A stretch of 64,000 nt of DNA, taken from Candidatus Omnitrophota bacterium (GTDB taxonomy: Bacteria; Hinthialibacterota; Hinthialibacteria; Hinthialibacterales; Hinthialibacteraceae). Below are positions 35,620 through 45,500 of this stretch, piece by piece. The stretch covers positions 1-64,000 of the forward strand of contig QZKN01000141.1 in the NCBI GenBank assembly GCA_003598175.1, read 5' to 3'. The position numbers and the translations under genes are program-made. Numbering within the stretch: position 1 is the first letter of the stretch; each line of letters opens with the position of its first letter. Under the pieces are notes generated by a model. The model did no database searches, was not told the DNA's origin, and was given only the letters and a program-made list of their open reading frames with translations.

Positions 35620-38600
35620 ATGATGAAACCGGCAAAACAATGGATCCTATGGTCTTTTCTTTTCATCTTATTATCGGTTGTCACTTCACACGCCTCTCCT
35701 GAGGAAGGCTGGAAGGCTCTGTTTGCCAATGATTTTCCTCGAGCACAGACCGTGTTCGAACAGGCGATGCAAACCGAATCGTCGGAATCGGTTCTTTGTG
35801 GTTTGGTTTTATGCGCCTGGGTGGAAAACAATCCACGGGAATTGGCGAAACGGATATCCCAGTTGATTACCGAGTATCCGGAAAGCCCCTATGTTCCCTG
35901 CTATCTTGCGCTCTGGGGAGATCCCAATTTGCAAGGATGGCCGCCACAAGAAAAAATATCGGTTCTTGAACAGGCGCTGCAAACGAATCCTTCCGCTTCT
36001 CGGCGGCAGCAATTGGCTTACAAATTGGCGCAAACGTTGGACATGCTGATCGATGAACGCGCGGAGAAAATGTCGCGTGAGGCGGGGATTCTGCTGGATC
36101 ACTGGAATATTGTCGGACCTTTCGGGCAATTCGGCTCCACCGACTTATCTCGTCCATTCGGTCCGGAAACCGGCATTCGATCCACCTACGCCGGTTGGCA
36201 GAAAGAAGCGGCAATTCGCGAAATCGAACGCGCGGATAAAACCGGTTTGATCGAGTTGGAATCGTTTCTTCATCCGGCCACGGGCGTGATGTATGCATTG
36301 AATGTGATTGAATCGCAAAGCGAAGGAGAAGCCTTCCTAACGGTTCATTCCCCTTCCGATTTTCGCGTTTGGTGGGACGGGCAGCCGGTGATGGAAAAAT
36401 CGTTCAGTTTTTTAGACACGGCCAGGGCTGTTTCCGTGCGGGTGCCGTTGCGCAAAGGAAAGATTCTTCTCACGCTCAAGTCCCGGAGGCATGAAAACTG
36501 GTGGTTTCGCGCCACATTGCAGGCGTCAGGCGATTCTCCCCTCAGCATTTCGACGATTCCGTTGGACGTAAATGATTTTTCCCATCTGTTTTTGCTCCCT
36601 TTCGAAACCTGCGGCGATAGAACGTTTGAAGGAAAGGGCATCGCTTCGGACTATCCGTTCGATTGCGGAGAATCGAAAGCCGATCATGAGATGGCATGTC
36701 TTCTTTTGTTGCGAGCGTTTTGGCATGCCGAACGGTCTGAATTCGATTCCGCAAAAGAATTGGTCATCCAGGCGTCCCGACATTTTCCTGACAGCGCTTT
36801 GATTCTACAAATGTTGGGGGATTATTCGCTGCGGCACGGAAACGCGCGCCCCGGATCCAAATCCCGTTTCCAGCAGGAAGCCGAATCCGCTTTCACTCGT
36901 GCACTGGAATTGGCGCCACGCTGCAAAAGCGCGGTAGTCGGGCTGCAATCCTATTATTTGGATCGGGATCAGGTCGATCCGGCGTTGAAGGTCATGGATG
37001 ATCATGTACGAGAGTTTCCCGAAATCCTTTCATCCGGCTATGGCGGCCTTATTCAATATTCTTACGGCGTTCTCTATTCCCGCAAAGGATTTAAGCACGA
37101 AGCCGCCAAGGCGTTGGAACAGTCAAAGCAGGAATTCATTCCGTCCTTGGAAGTATATACTCAATTATTCGACTATTACGAACAAAATAACAATACTCGC
37201 AAAGCCGCGGAAACCATCACGGAAGCCTTACGATTCTTCCCGGCCTATTTGCCATACCTCAACCGCGCCGCCCGGCTGAAACAGAGGATGGATGGAATTC
37301 CTGACGTGTTGGATTTAATGCAACAAGCCGTTGCCATTCATCCGAACAGTCTGCAATATGCGATGGCATACGGGCGAACGTTGGAACGGTATGGAGAGTG
37401 GGAAAAAGCTCGTTCCTGGTATCAGAACTTGTCCGAGCAATTTCCGGATCATCCACAGCCGCAAGAAAAAATAGCGGGATTGGCGTTTCTCCGTTCCGAC
37501 CGCGATGTGGCTGTTGCCGCATACCGCCAATTATACGACTCCATGCCAATCCGGATGGAACCGTTCCGTGTTTTACGCGATGTGGATAACCAAGCCGATT
37601 TTCCTTATCTCGAATATGACGTCCAATTGGACGATATCGATATCAGTATGGCGGAAAAATGGAAAAATTCCCGCGCATCGGCGATTTTTTTGTTGGATAT
37701 CATGGTCTTGACTCTTTATAACGACGGCACGTTTGAACAATACATTCATCAAGCCATCCGGATTCTCAACGAGGAAGGCAAAAGGAAATGGGCGGAAATC
37801 GTGATACCCAGCGGATCGAACATTGAAATTCTGGCCGCCCGCACGATCACGCCGAAAGGAACGGAATGGGCTGTTTCCAACATCCAAAATCTGAACAATC
37901 GCCAATCATTATCGATGTACGGGATTGAAGAAGGCGCCATCGTCGAATACGCCTATCTCGAACGGACCGGCCGATGGGATCCGGGCGCCAACGTCAATTC
38001 CGGCGGCTATTTTTTCGGCGCGGAGGACGATCCCATGGTCTTATCCAAATTGACGGTGATCCGACCGGAAAATCTTCCTTTGCATCTGGATGGCAATCCT
38101 GACGATCTTGAGGCAAAGATAATACATAAGGATGGCAACATTATTTATGTGTGGGAACAATGGATGTCGGAAGGCATCAAACCGGAACGTTTCTCGCCGC
38201 CCTTGTCGAAACGAGTGCCGGCCCTGCAGTGGAGCACCTGCTCCGACTGGCTTCCGTTTGTGGAAGGATTGCGCGCAACCCTGGCGGGATATGAAGAAAC
38301 TTCTGACAAACTCTCACAATTAGCGGAAGAAATTTGGAACGCCGGCGCATCGAAACAAGAATATGTGCAAAACGTGTACGACTGGATTCGAACCCACATC
38401 GAAGAATCCACCGGTGGAATCACTACCGCGGATACCGTCGCCTTACGGGCAGGCCGCTCTTATCACAAACTCCGTTTAGCCGGCCACTTATTGCGCTTGA
38501 AAGAGATTCGGACGCATGTGGCGCAAGCGTTGGAAAATGACGAAAACGACGGATTTCGCCCTCTTCCCTATCCGGCATTTCCCGGCGCGACCGTGCTTTT

Positions 38601-39411
38601 AATTCCCAAACAGGAAGGGATAGCCAGGCAGATCGTGATGTATTTCAGCAGTCGTTTTGCTCCGTTGGAGCCGTTGGATGCACGATTGCGAAAGATGACG
38701 GCATTGATTTTCGACGGACCGGCGCCTTATTTCGAACCGCTTCAATCCGATTTGTGGGAGCATGGTTTATTGTCACGGCAGTTACGGTTGGTGTTGCAGG
38801 AGGATCACGGCGCATCCGTCGAGGGCGAATATACGTACGATAACGGCTACGATTGGCAGATTCGTGAAGCGTTGACAAATCCGGAAGTCCGACAACGACT
38901 GGCAGACGCACAGATCGTCAGCGATTTGAGTGGAATTCGGGTGGATCGTTTTTCGATTGAGGACGTCGATGAAATCTCCTTGCCTCCTCGCCTGGTCTTT
39001 TCCGGCGCGATTCCCGATGTGGCCAAACCGGCAGGGAATGACGCTTTGAAAATCGTTCCCATTTTAGTTCGTGTGAAAGCATCGGAACTGGTCAACGAAG
39101 TCACTCGTGAATCTTCCATGGTTTTTCAAGGCAGCGCCGCCCACGATCCGCTGCAAATTCGCATCGATGTTTCCACGCTCTTGCGGCAAGGAGCATCCAT
39201 CACGCTGCCTGCGAATACACTTCTCATCAATGAATATGGTTATTACTCCTTATTTTATGGTTGGGATGGTACGGACATTCTCATCCACCGGGCGTTTTTG
39301 ATTCCGCCACAAGAAATATCACCTTCAAAATATGAAGGATTCACACAATTCTGTCGGTTGATCGATCAAATGGAAGATCGGGAAATCGTCATACGATTCG
39401 CAAGGCCATGA
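35620..39411 (+). CDS. Giant secreted TPR / DUF3857 protein with inactive transglutaminase domain, 1263 aa
   Basis: Paralogue of the preceding protein. It shares the signal peptide, TPR repeats, a beta insert (WNIVGPFGQFGS, matching FRICGPFDNAEK), DUF3857 and the same C-terminal ending (YEGFTQFCRLIDQMEDREIVI). The transglutaminase core aligns without gaps at the active-site helix: YGDCKDKAAL in the first protein, AGRSYHKLRL here. The catalytic Cys is Ser947, and the His and Asp segments are also lost (FPGATVLLIP in place of the NHAIYYIP stretch). It is therefore probably a non-enzymatic partner or binding protein acting with its active neighbour (inference). Confidence 0.83.
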   Translation: MMKPAKQWILWSFLFILLSVVTSHASPEEGWKALFANDFPRAQTVFEQAMQTESSESVLCGLVLCAWVENNPRELAKRISQLITEYPESPYVPCYLALWGDPNLQGWPPQEKISVLEQALQTNPSASRRQQLAYKLAQTLDMLIDERAEKMSREAGILLDHWNIVGPFGQFGSTDLSRPFGPETGIRSTYAGWQKEAAIREIERADKTGLIELESFLHPATGVMYALNVIESQSEGEAFLTVHSPSDFRVWWDGQPVMEKSFSFLDTARAVSVRVPLRKGKILLTLKSRRHENWWFRATLQASGDSPLSISTIPLDVNDFSHLFLLPFETCGDRTFEGKGIASDYPFDCGESKADHEMACLLLLRAFWHAERSEFDSAKELVIQASRHFPDSALILQMLGDYSLRHGNARPGSKSRFQQEAESAFTRALELAPRCKSAVVGLQSYYLDRDQVDPALKVMDDHVREFPEILSSGYGGLIQYSYGVLYSRKGFKHEAAKALEQSKQEFIPSLEVYTQLFDYYEQNNNTRKAAETITEALRFFPAYLPYLNRAARLKQRMDGIPDVLDLMQQAVAIHPNSLQYAMAYGRTLERYGEWEKARSWYQNLSEQFPDHPQPQEKIAGLAFLRSDRDVAVAAYRQLYDSMPIRMEPFRVLRDVDNQADFPYLEYDVQLDDIDISMAEKWKNSRASAIFLLDIMVLTLYNDGTFEQYIHQAIRILNEEGKRKWAEIVIPSGSNIEILAARTITPKGTEWAVSNIQNLNNRQSLSMYGIEEGAIVEYAYLERTGRWDPGANVNSGGYFFGAEDDPMVLSKLTVIRPENLPLHLDGNPDDLEAKIIHKDGNIIYVWEQWMSEGIKPERFSPPLSKRVPALQWSTCSDWLPFVEGLRATLAGYEETSDKLSQLAEEIWNAGASKQEYVQNVYDWIRTHIEESTGGITTADTVALRAGRSYHKLRLAGHLLRLKEIRTHVAQALENDENDGFRPLPYPAFPGATVLLIPKQEGIARQIVMYFSSRFAPLEPLDARLRKMTALIFDGPAPYFEPLQSDLWEHGLLSRQLRLVLQEDHGASVEGEYTYDNGYDWQIREALTNPEVRQRLADAQIVSDLSGIRVDRFSIEDVDEISLPPRLVFSGAIPDVAKPAGNDALKIVPILVRVKASELVNEVTRESSMVFQGSAAHDPLQIRIDVSTLLRQGASITLPANTLLINEYGYYSLFYGWDGTDILIHRAFLIPPQEISPSKYEGFTQFCRLIDQMEDREIVIRFARP

Positions 39412-39515
39412 GAATAGTGAGCTTGTCAAAAAATGGAATCCGGGTACGATGAATATTGATGTACGCAAAGATACGGGGTACACAATTCTCTTTTGGGTAG
39501 AAAGAGTGTATTATC

Positions 39516-40670
39516 ATTGCCAGCAGAAATCGCCAGCATACCATTTTAGTGGCAGACGATTCTCGCGTTGACTGCCTGATGATCCGGAGAATCCTCGAAA
39601 GCGCGGGATATCGGGTGTTAACGGCATTTTCAATCGCGGATACGTTTGCAGTATTGCGTGAACAAGTTCCCGACATGATTATCCTTAGCGTCATCATGCC
39701 GGACGGTCATGGCCACGAAGTCTGCAAAACCATCAAATCGAGGATGGAACGGGAGGATCATTTTATCCCGATTATTCTATTAACTTCGCAGAATGAAACG
39801 AAATATAAGATCGCGGGTTTGGAAAGTGGGGCGGATGATTACATGCTGAAGCCTCCTTCCAAACAAGAACTGCTCGCGCGGGTTCACGTGTTGTTGCGCA
39901 ATATGGATTTACAAAATGAATTGCGGGAGGCGCATGACAAACTGGAACGAGAATTCAAAATCGTCGGAGATATTCAGCGTTCCTTCCTGCCGCGTGAGTT
40001 TCCCTCTCATCCCATACTCAAGCTGGCGGCTTGTTACGAGCCATCTCAACAGGCCGGCGGCGATTATTATGACGTGATTGAAATCGACGCTAATCATTGG
40101 GGGCTGGTGATGGCGGATATCGCCGGCCATGGCGTTTCGGCCGCGGTGGTCATGGCGCTGACGCAATGGACCGTCAAGGAATTCGCGCGCGGGATCACCA
40201 GTCCCAGCAAAGCCTTGACGAAATTCAATCAGATACTGACGCGCCATTTGACTTCGGAACACTTTGTCACGATGTTTTATGCGGTGCTGAATCTGCAAAG
40301 GATGGAATTGACGTACGCATCCGCCGGTCACGGCGCCATGTTGTTTTATTCCGCCGCGGAGAGAAACGTTCACTCCTTAAAAACAAAAAACGGATTTCCG
40401 CTCAAATCGTTCGAAGGGGATGAATACGACGAACGCAAAGAAATCGTTCAGGCCGGCGATAGGATTCTTCTGTTTACGGACGGTGTGGTCGAAATGATGG
40501 ACGAAAATCACGTTCTGTATGGAATCGACCGATTAAGCAACTTGTTATTGGCTCACCCGAATGCGTCTTCAACCGCACTGGTCGATAAGATTCTCGACGA
40601 TTCGGAATCGTTTCGGAAAAAACAGGAACGGTTCGACGATTTCACCCTCATGGTCGTTGAACATCTATAA
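39516..40670 (+). CDS. Receiver-PP2C (RsbU/SpoIIE-type) phosphatase with degenerate receiver
   Basis: N-terminal receiver domain, short coiled coil (NELREAHDKLEREFKIVGDIQRSF), then a SpoIIE-type PP2C phosphatase domain (QQAGGDYYDVIEI, MADIAGHGVSAA, LTYASAGHGAMLF, LLFTDGVVEMMD) that looks intact with its metal-binding Asp/Gly residues. In the receiver the acidic pair (ADDS) and Lys (LKPPSK) are present, but the phospho-acceptor Asp is Ser (IILSVIMPDGHG, residue ~58). The first in-frame standard codon (GTG 39549) would delete beta-strand 1 (HTILVADD). The reading frame continues up to a stop at 39498, so an ATT or ATC start near 39513-39516 is likely. The target would be an anti-sigma-antagonist-type phosphoprotein, not found nearby. 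Confidence 0.82.
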   Translation: MASRNRQHTILVADDSRVDCLMIRRILESAGYRVLTAFSIADTFAVLREQVPDMIILSVIMPDGHGHEVCKTIKSRMEREDHFIPIILLTSQNETKYKIAGLESGADDYMLKPPSKQELLARVHVLLRNMDLQNELREAHDKLEREFKIVGDIQRSFLPREFPSHPILKLAACYEPSQQAGGDYYDVIEIDANHWGLVMADIAGHGVSAAVVMALTQWTVKEFARGITSPSKALTKFNQILTRHLTSEHFVTMFYAVLNLQRMELTYASAGHGAMLFYSAAERNVHSLKTKNGFPLKSFEGDEYDERKEIVQAGDRILLFTDGVVEMMDENHVLYGIDRLSNLLLAHPNASSTALVDKILDDSESFRKKQERFDDFTLMVVEHL

Positions 40671-40681
40671 ACCACACGAAT

Positions 40682-42001
40682 TTACGAGCGTTTGCCATCC
40701 TCGATGCGATAAGGCGCGCGATAACGGCGACTTTTTCCCGTGAGAATCGCATTGGCTTCCTCGTCGCCGATGCATTCTTCCTTCTCCGGATCGAAATGCA
40801 ACGTGCGTCCTGTCAAATACGAAGCATTGGCCAGATGGCACAATGCCGCGGAAAGGTGTCCTTCTTCGATTTCGGCATGGAGATCGTCTCGTTTACGACT
40901 GCGAACGGCCTGGATGAAATTTTCGTAGTGATTTTCTCCGCTGCCGCCTTTTGGCCCCGGCGTTCGGTTCTGTCCCAGATACACCTGATAATTTCCATAC
41001 CCCCACGTTTTCATGTATCCTTCCGATCCGAAAAAGAGGTTGCCGATCACGTTGCCGCTTTCGTCGGTATCGAGTTCGTCATTGGTGATCCAATGGCGCA
41101 CCTCGAAAACCAGCAGTTTGTTTTCGTCGGGATATTTGAATGTGGAAACCAGGGTATTGGGAGTTTCCTGATCGTCGTCGAACATGAAATGTCCGCCGAT
41201 GGCGGACGTCAGTCTGGGCAGTTTCACTCCCAATCCCCAGCGGGCGATATCCATTTCGTGTACGCCCTGATTGCCGATGTCGCCGTTGCCGTAATACCAC
41301 TGCCAATGCCAGTTGTAGTGAAATCGATTTTCGGTAAACGGGCGTTCCGGCGCAGGCCCGATCCACAAATCGTAATGCACGCCTTCCGGCGTAGCCGCTT
41401 CCGGTTTTTTCCCGATCGTGTTCCGCCATTTATAGCAAAGGCCTTTCGCATAATAGACGTCTCCGATCACTCCCTCCCGCAACAGTTGCACCGCTTCGCG
41501 GAACGCGTTTACGCTGCGGCCCTGCGTTCCGTGCTGCACGATCCGGTCGTATTTCCGCGCGGCTTCGACCAGTTTTCGTCCTTCATAAATATTGTGGGAG
41601 CAAGGCTTCTCGACGTAGACATCCTTCCCGGCTTCACAGGCCCAAATCCCCATGATCGAATGCCAATGATTCGGTGTGGCAATGGAAACCGCATCGATTT
41701 CCGGATTGCTCAGCAATTCACGAATATCGACATATTTTTTTACGGGTTGTCTGAGGCAATCCTGCAACTGATCCGCTTTGAGATTGATGATATTCTCGTC
41801 GACATCGCAAATTGCTACAATCTCGACGTTCTCCTGTTTGGCGAATCCTTTTATATGATCGGTCCCTCTCCCTTTCAATCCCACTACGGCCATACGAATT
41901 GCGTCATTGGCGCCGGCCCAACGCGCGTTCCCGATGAGTCCCAATCCGATGGTTGCATACCCGCTTTTTTGAAGAAACTGTCTTCGACTTTCGTTTTTCA
42001 T
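40682..42001 (-). CDS. Gfo/Idh/MocA-family oxidoreductase with Tat signal
   Basis: NAD(P)-dependent sugar-type dehydrogenase family, 439 aa. A Tat-type signal (ESRRQFLQKSGYATIGLGLIG) implies export. Rossmann start RMAVVGLKGRGTDH, VAICDVDE, IATPNHWH and the family EKP motif in VYVEKPCSHN; the C-terminal half has WQWYYGNGDIGNQGVHEMDIARW. Exported members are abundant in planctomycetes and other polysaccharide-degrading environmental bacteria, where they act on sugars or sugar acids. ATG 42001 has AAGGGAG upstream. Convergent with the phosphatase gene, 11 bp apart. Confidence 0.92.
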   Translation of the reverse strand: MKNESRRQFLQKSGYATIGLGLIGNARWAGANDAIRMAVVGLKGRGTDHIKGFAKQENVEIVAICDVDENIINLKADQLQDCLRQPVKKYVDIRELLSNPEIDAVSIATPNHWHSIMGIWACEAGKDVYVEKPCSHNIYEGRKLVEAARKYDRIVQHGTQGRSVNAFREAVQLLREGVIGDVYYAKGLCYKWRNTIGKKPEAATPEGVHYDLWIGPAPERPFTENRFHYNWHWQWYYGNGDIGNQGVHEMDIARWGLGVKLPRLTSAIGGHFMFDDDQETPNTLVSTFKYPDENKLLVFEVRHWITNDELDTDESGNVIGNLFFGSEGYMKTWGYGNYQVYLGQNRTPGPKGGSGENHYENFIQAVRSRKRDDLHAEIEEGHLSAALCHLANASYLTGRTLHFDPEKEECIGDEEANAILTGKSRRYRAPYRIEDGKRS

Positions 42002-42109
42002 GTTTTACTCCCTTTCACCATTTCCATAATATTTTGGCACAAACTACTTGATCGGATGAATCGAAAAAAGATTTTTGAACTGAGGTATTATTGCATCAAA
42101 CAATAAAAT

Positions 42110-42403
42110 TCAATCGATGAATACCAGCAATGAATAAACGGCTTTCATATCTGTCGCGGTGCGGAGAGTGGATTCAAGTTTTTTTAAAGTTCCGAGAGAA
42201 TGAACTCGTTTGATTTTGTCCGACACAGCCATCCCTTCATTTCCAAATTTCAATTCCCAGCCGAAAATGATTTTATCTTGATATCCGTCGATTCGACCTT
42301 TCTCACAGATTAAAACCGTATTTCTTGTAAAATAAAGAGGAATCAATTGATTTTCTTCTCCAACGCAACCACCGTCAAATGACAAAGCGAATCTGCATAC
42401 CAC
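42110..42403 (-). pseudogene. Open frame starting inside the direct repeat; probable gene remnant
   Basis: 97 codons. The first ~30 codons are the 114-bp repeat read out of frame relative to the HIRAN gene it came from. The remaining part (IIFGWELKFGNEGMAVSDKI ... MKAVYSLLVFID) reads like a genuine protein fragment of unknown family. It is likely a chimera of repeat sequence and the tail of a lost gene, located just downstream of the island's last gene. Confidence 0.4.
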
Positions 42404-42422
42404 ACTCCCGCGCCGGCGATTT
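42309..42422. repeat. Left copy of 114-bp direct repeat flanking the kinase/HerA module
   Basis: About 93% identical (some 8 differences by eye) to 53494-53607 in the same orientation. It contains the last 20-odd codons of the HIRAN/ARPP-1 gene (GAGVWYADSLCHLTVV on the minus strand) plus ~45 bases after its stop. Here the stop has mutated (EKKIN rather than EK-stop) and there is no upstream part of that gene. Confidence 0.92.
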
Positions 42423-42550
42423 GTTCGTCGTTTCTGAAAACATACGATTGTAAGTAACCGAGCATACCTTAATACCCGAAATTTTTCGGATACTTGTTTT
42501 CTTACTTAAAATTATTTTTTCTATCTCAGGGTTTTGAATCGTCAGTATAT

Positions 42551-45500
42551 TTATGGCGCCAATGAAACAAGAGAATGTCGTTTTTTCCCTTCACAAAAAT
42601 AAATCGCCCTGAATCGTTCCATTTGTTTGATTCTGTCGATGATGAGGCGTTGTTGATCGGAGCTGGCTACGTTTCTGGCCAACGCCTTGGCGTCTGTTTC
42701 CGTCAATCGCAGAACGAGATAATTGGCGATAGTGGAGAATAACGATTCATGAAAGTCTTTCGCTTCCTGCGAGGCGAGGATAAGAGAAATGCCGTATTTC
42801 CGGCATTCTTTTGCCATGGTCGGGATCAACTTCAATTGCGCGGCGCGGTGCGCTTCATCGAAAATGACCGCGTGCGTCAAGCGTTCCTTGGTGCCTCTCC
42901 GGAACATATCTTTATAAAGACCATAGAAAACGAGCGCGGCAAATGCTCTTTGAAGATTATCATTTTGAGTGGTGTGAATCCGGATGATAATAGGCTCATC
43001 GCTTTCCCACAGGCTTTCTCTCATTTCGCCCAGGTCAAAGAATCCATAGTCGGCCAGTTCATTGAGACGGGCCAGGAGTGTGCGCAATCCATGATCCGAT
43101 TTCGGTTGATCTTTTAGTATCTCCAAAAAACGCTTGAATTCCGGTTCGATCATTTCATTGGATTCCGGATCGGGATTATCCCAGCCACGTTCAATAAAAC
43201 TGTCCTTAATGGCTTGCCGAATTCGTTCTCCCTGAATGTCGCCTAATTCCGGAAAAATGGCGGTGAAGATATCACGCAATTTGCCGGCAACATCCAGGTA
43301 AGCATATTTAGAAGTCCTATCATAAACCTGAAGAGGATTGAATCCCAATCCTTGAAAATCGATAAAGCGAACTGAGCCGACAAGATTTTTCAGTTTTTCA
43401 TCAATGTCCTGATGATAGGAAAACACAATCGGACGCATGCCCTGATGCAGCATCTGCCTGCAAATATTAATAAGGCAGGTTGTTTTCCCCATCCCCGGAA
43501 GCCCTACAATCATAAGGTGAGGATTTCCCTTCACGGTAAGAGGCCAACTCACGTCCGCCCCGGAGAGAGTGTCTTTACCAAAATGAATGACCGGCGGCTC
43601 AATGAAGCTATCCTGATTTTGTCGCTCGTTGTTTTCCTGCGCGGGACCTGATTCATCATTCATGGAATGAGTTTCTGTCCCAACAATCATGTCGGCGTTC
43701 GATTTTACCGGATCGCCCTCTCCCCTAATCGGAGGTTGTTGATCATGTTGGGGAACGGATTGTTGTTCAATACACGAATCCGGCAACAAAGCCGGCCCAA
43801 AAATGAATATACGCGTCGACCAGCCATCCGGCGAAACATCCAGTGGTCTTGCTCCCGTATATTCGGGACAAAAAATCCAGCCTCGATCCATTTGGCCTTT
43901 CGGCGAATCCGAAAAAGAATAATTACTTCCTTGCACTATCATGCGATCTATCTCACAGACAAGATCTTTATAATCGGCTTCGGAAAGAAAATGCCGATGC
44001 GCCTTATCCGCGTAAAAGCGCAAAACTCGAGCCAGTTTTGCGCGTCGAAGGGCGCGAAACGAAGAATTCAGATTTTCATCGGCGTATCCGGATTCCCAAC
44101 GTTTTCGAAACGATTCAACTTGATCGCGGATTTGTTCGAGTAGTTCCGGTGTTCTTGCCGTTCTCAAATGTCTGCGATATTTCACTTCGATAAATTGGAA
44201 CCACAATCCTTTGCGTGATCCCAGCGAGACATAAATTAGATCCGGACGAACCTCTGATTCTTTTTCCTCATTATTTGATTTTGAAACCTTCAAAGGAAAT
44301 AATAGATCACGAACATCATCGATGGGAACAAAGAAACCATTACTGAGCGACACCCATTCTTCTGAATTTTCACTAGCTTTCACGCAATGGGCATGACTTA
44401 ACGCCAATGCAATCAACTCGGATGTTGGCGCTTTTTGTCCGGTCAAGCGAATGGCAAGTCTTCCGCTCAACGCTTTCAGATGCTCCAACAAAAACTCCGC
44501 ATTGCGACGGCTGCGGCTCAATCCCATTTGATCCAGCGCTCGATCAAATAAATTTCGGATTTCTTCCTGGTTACTTGTCGAAGTGATCAACTGCAGGCAG
44601 CCCAAATCTTCCCGTTCCGGAACGCAATCAATGACATACGCGTCGTAGATTTCCTGGTTGTCACGCGGGGAATCGAAATATTCGATGCCGGCGTTTCGAT
44701 CCAAGGTGATCACCCAATCGCAAAGTTTATGCAATGACTTTAAATTCTGGGCTTTTTCCGGACTGATTTCCGTCTGGAGCACCGGCATATCTGTATCTTT
44801 GTCGCTTAAATTTCGAACCGTGCACTTATTGATTGATTGTTGAATTTTTATCAATCTTTCCGTATGGGAACGTTCCGAAGGATGCTTCTCCCCTTCACTA
44901 TTCGACGGAAGAAAACTTCGCCATAACGGCGAGGGTTGATTTGAATAGTGTCTTTCAAAAAAGGACATCAAACCAAAAGCGTAGTACGGTCGGTAATGTT
45001 CGAATTGGCTTTCGCTCACAGCCGCGGTTTTAGATTCGAATGTATCAAAAGCAATAGCGAGATGCGCGGCGGTTTCGGGCTCCGCTTTTTCCTTCCGCGC
45101 CCAGCGTAGTTTCGGCAGATTGACGCCGCCGGGCAGACTCAGCGACTCGAGCATCCAGTAATCTTCCGCTGCCAATGAACCCGCGCCGCTACGGTGTTTT
45201 TCACGGATGTCCGAGATAAAGCGTCCGGAAATACTTCGTTGTTCCGGCGATGGATAGAGTTCGAGAACAAAAGCAGGGACGTGTTTTGGGGTATTCTCTC
45301 CGTCCTCTTCCTCCACCTCCGGCTGAAATTCTTTTTGAACGATTCCGAGAGCGCGCGCGACCGTCGATCCGTCTCCCGGTCTGAGGGAATGGATGAGCAA
45401 AAGTCGGGAGACGTCATGGCATTCCAGATATTTGAGGATTTCCTGACTGAGGACTGCCGCGCTTTGTCGGCCCACGGTGGGCGCGGTGTCCGCTGACTCG

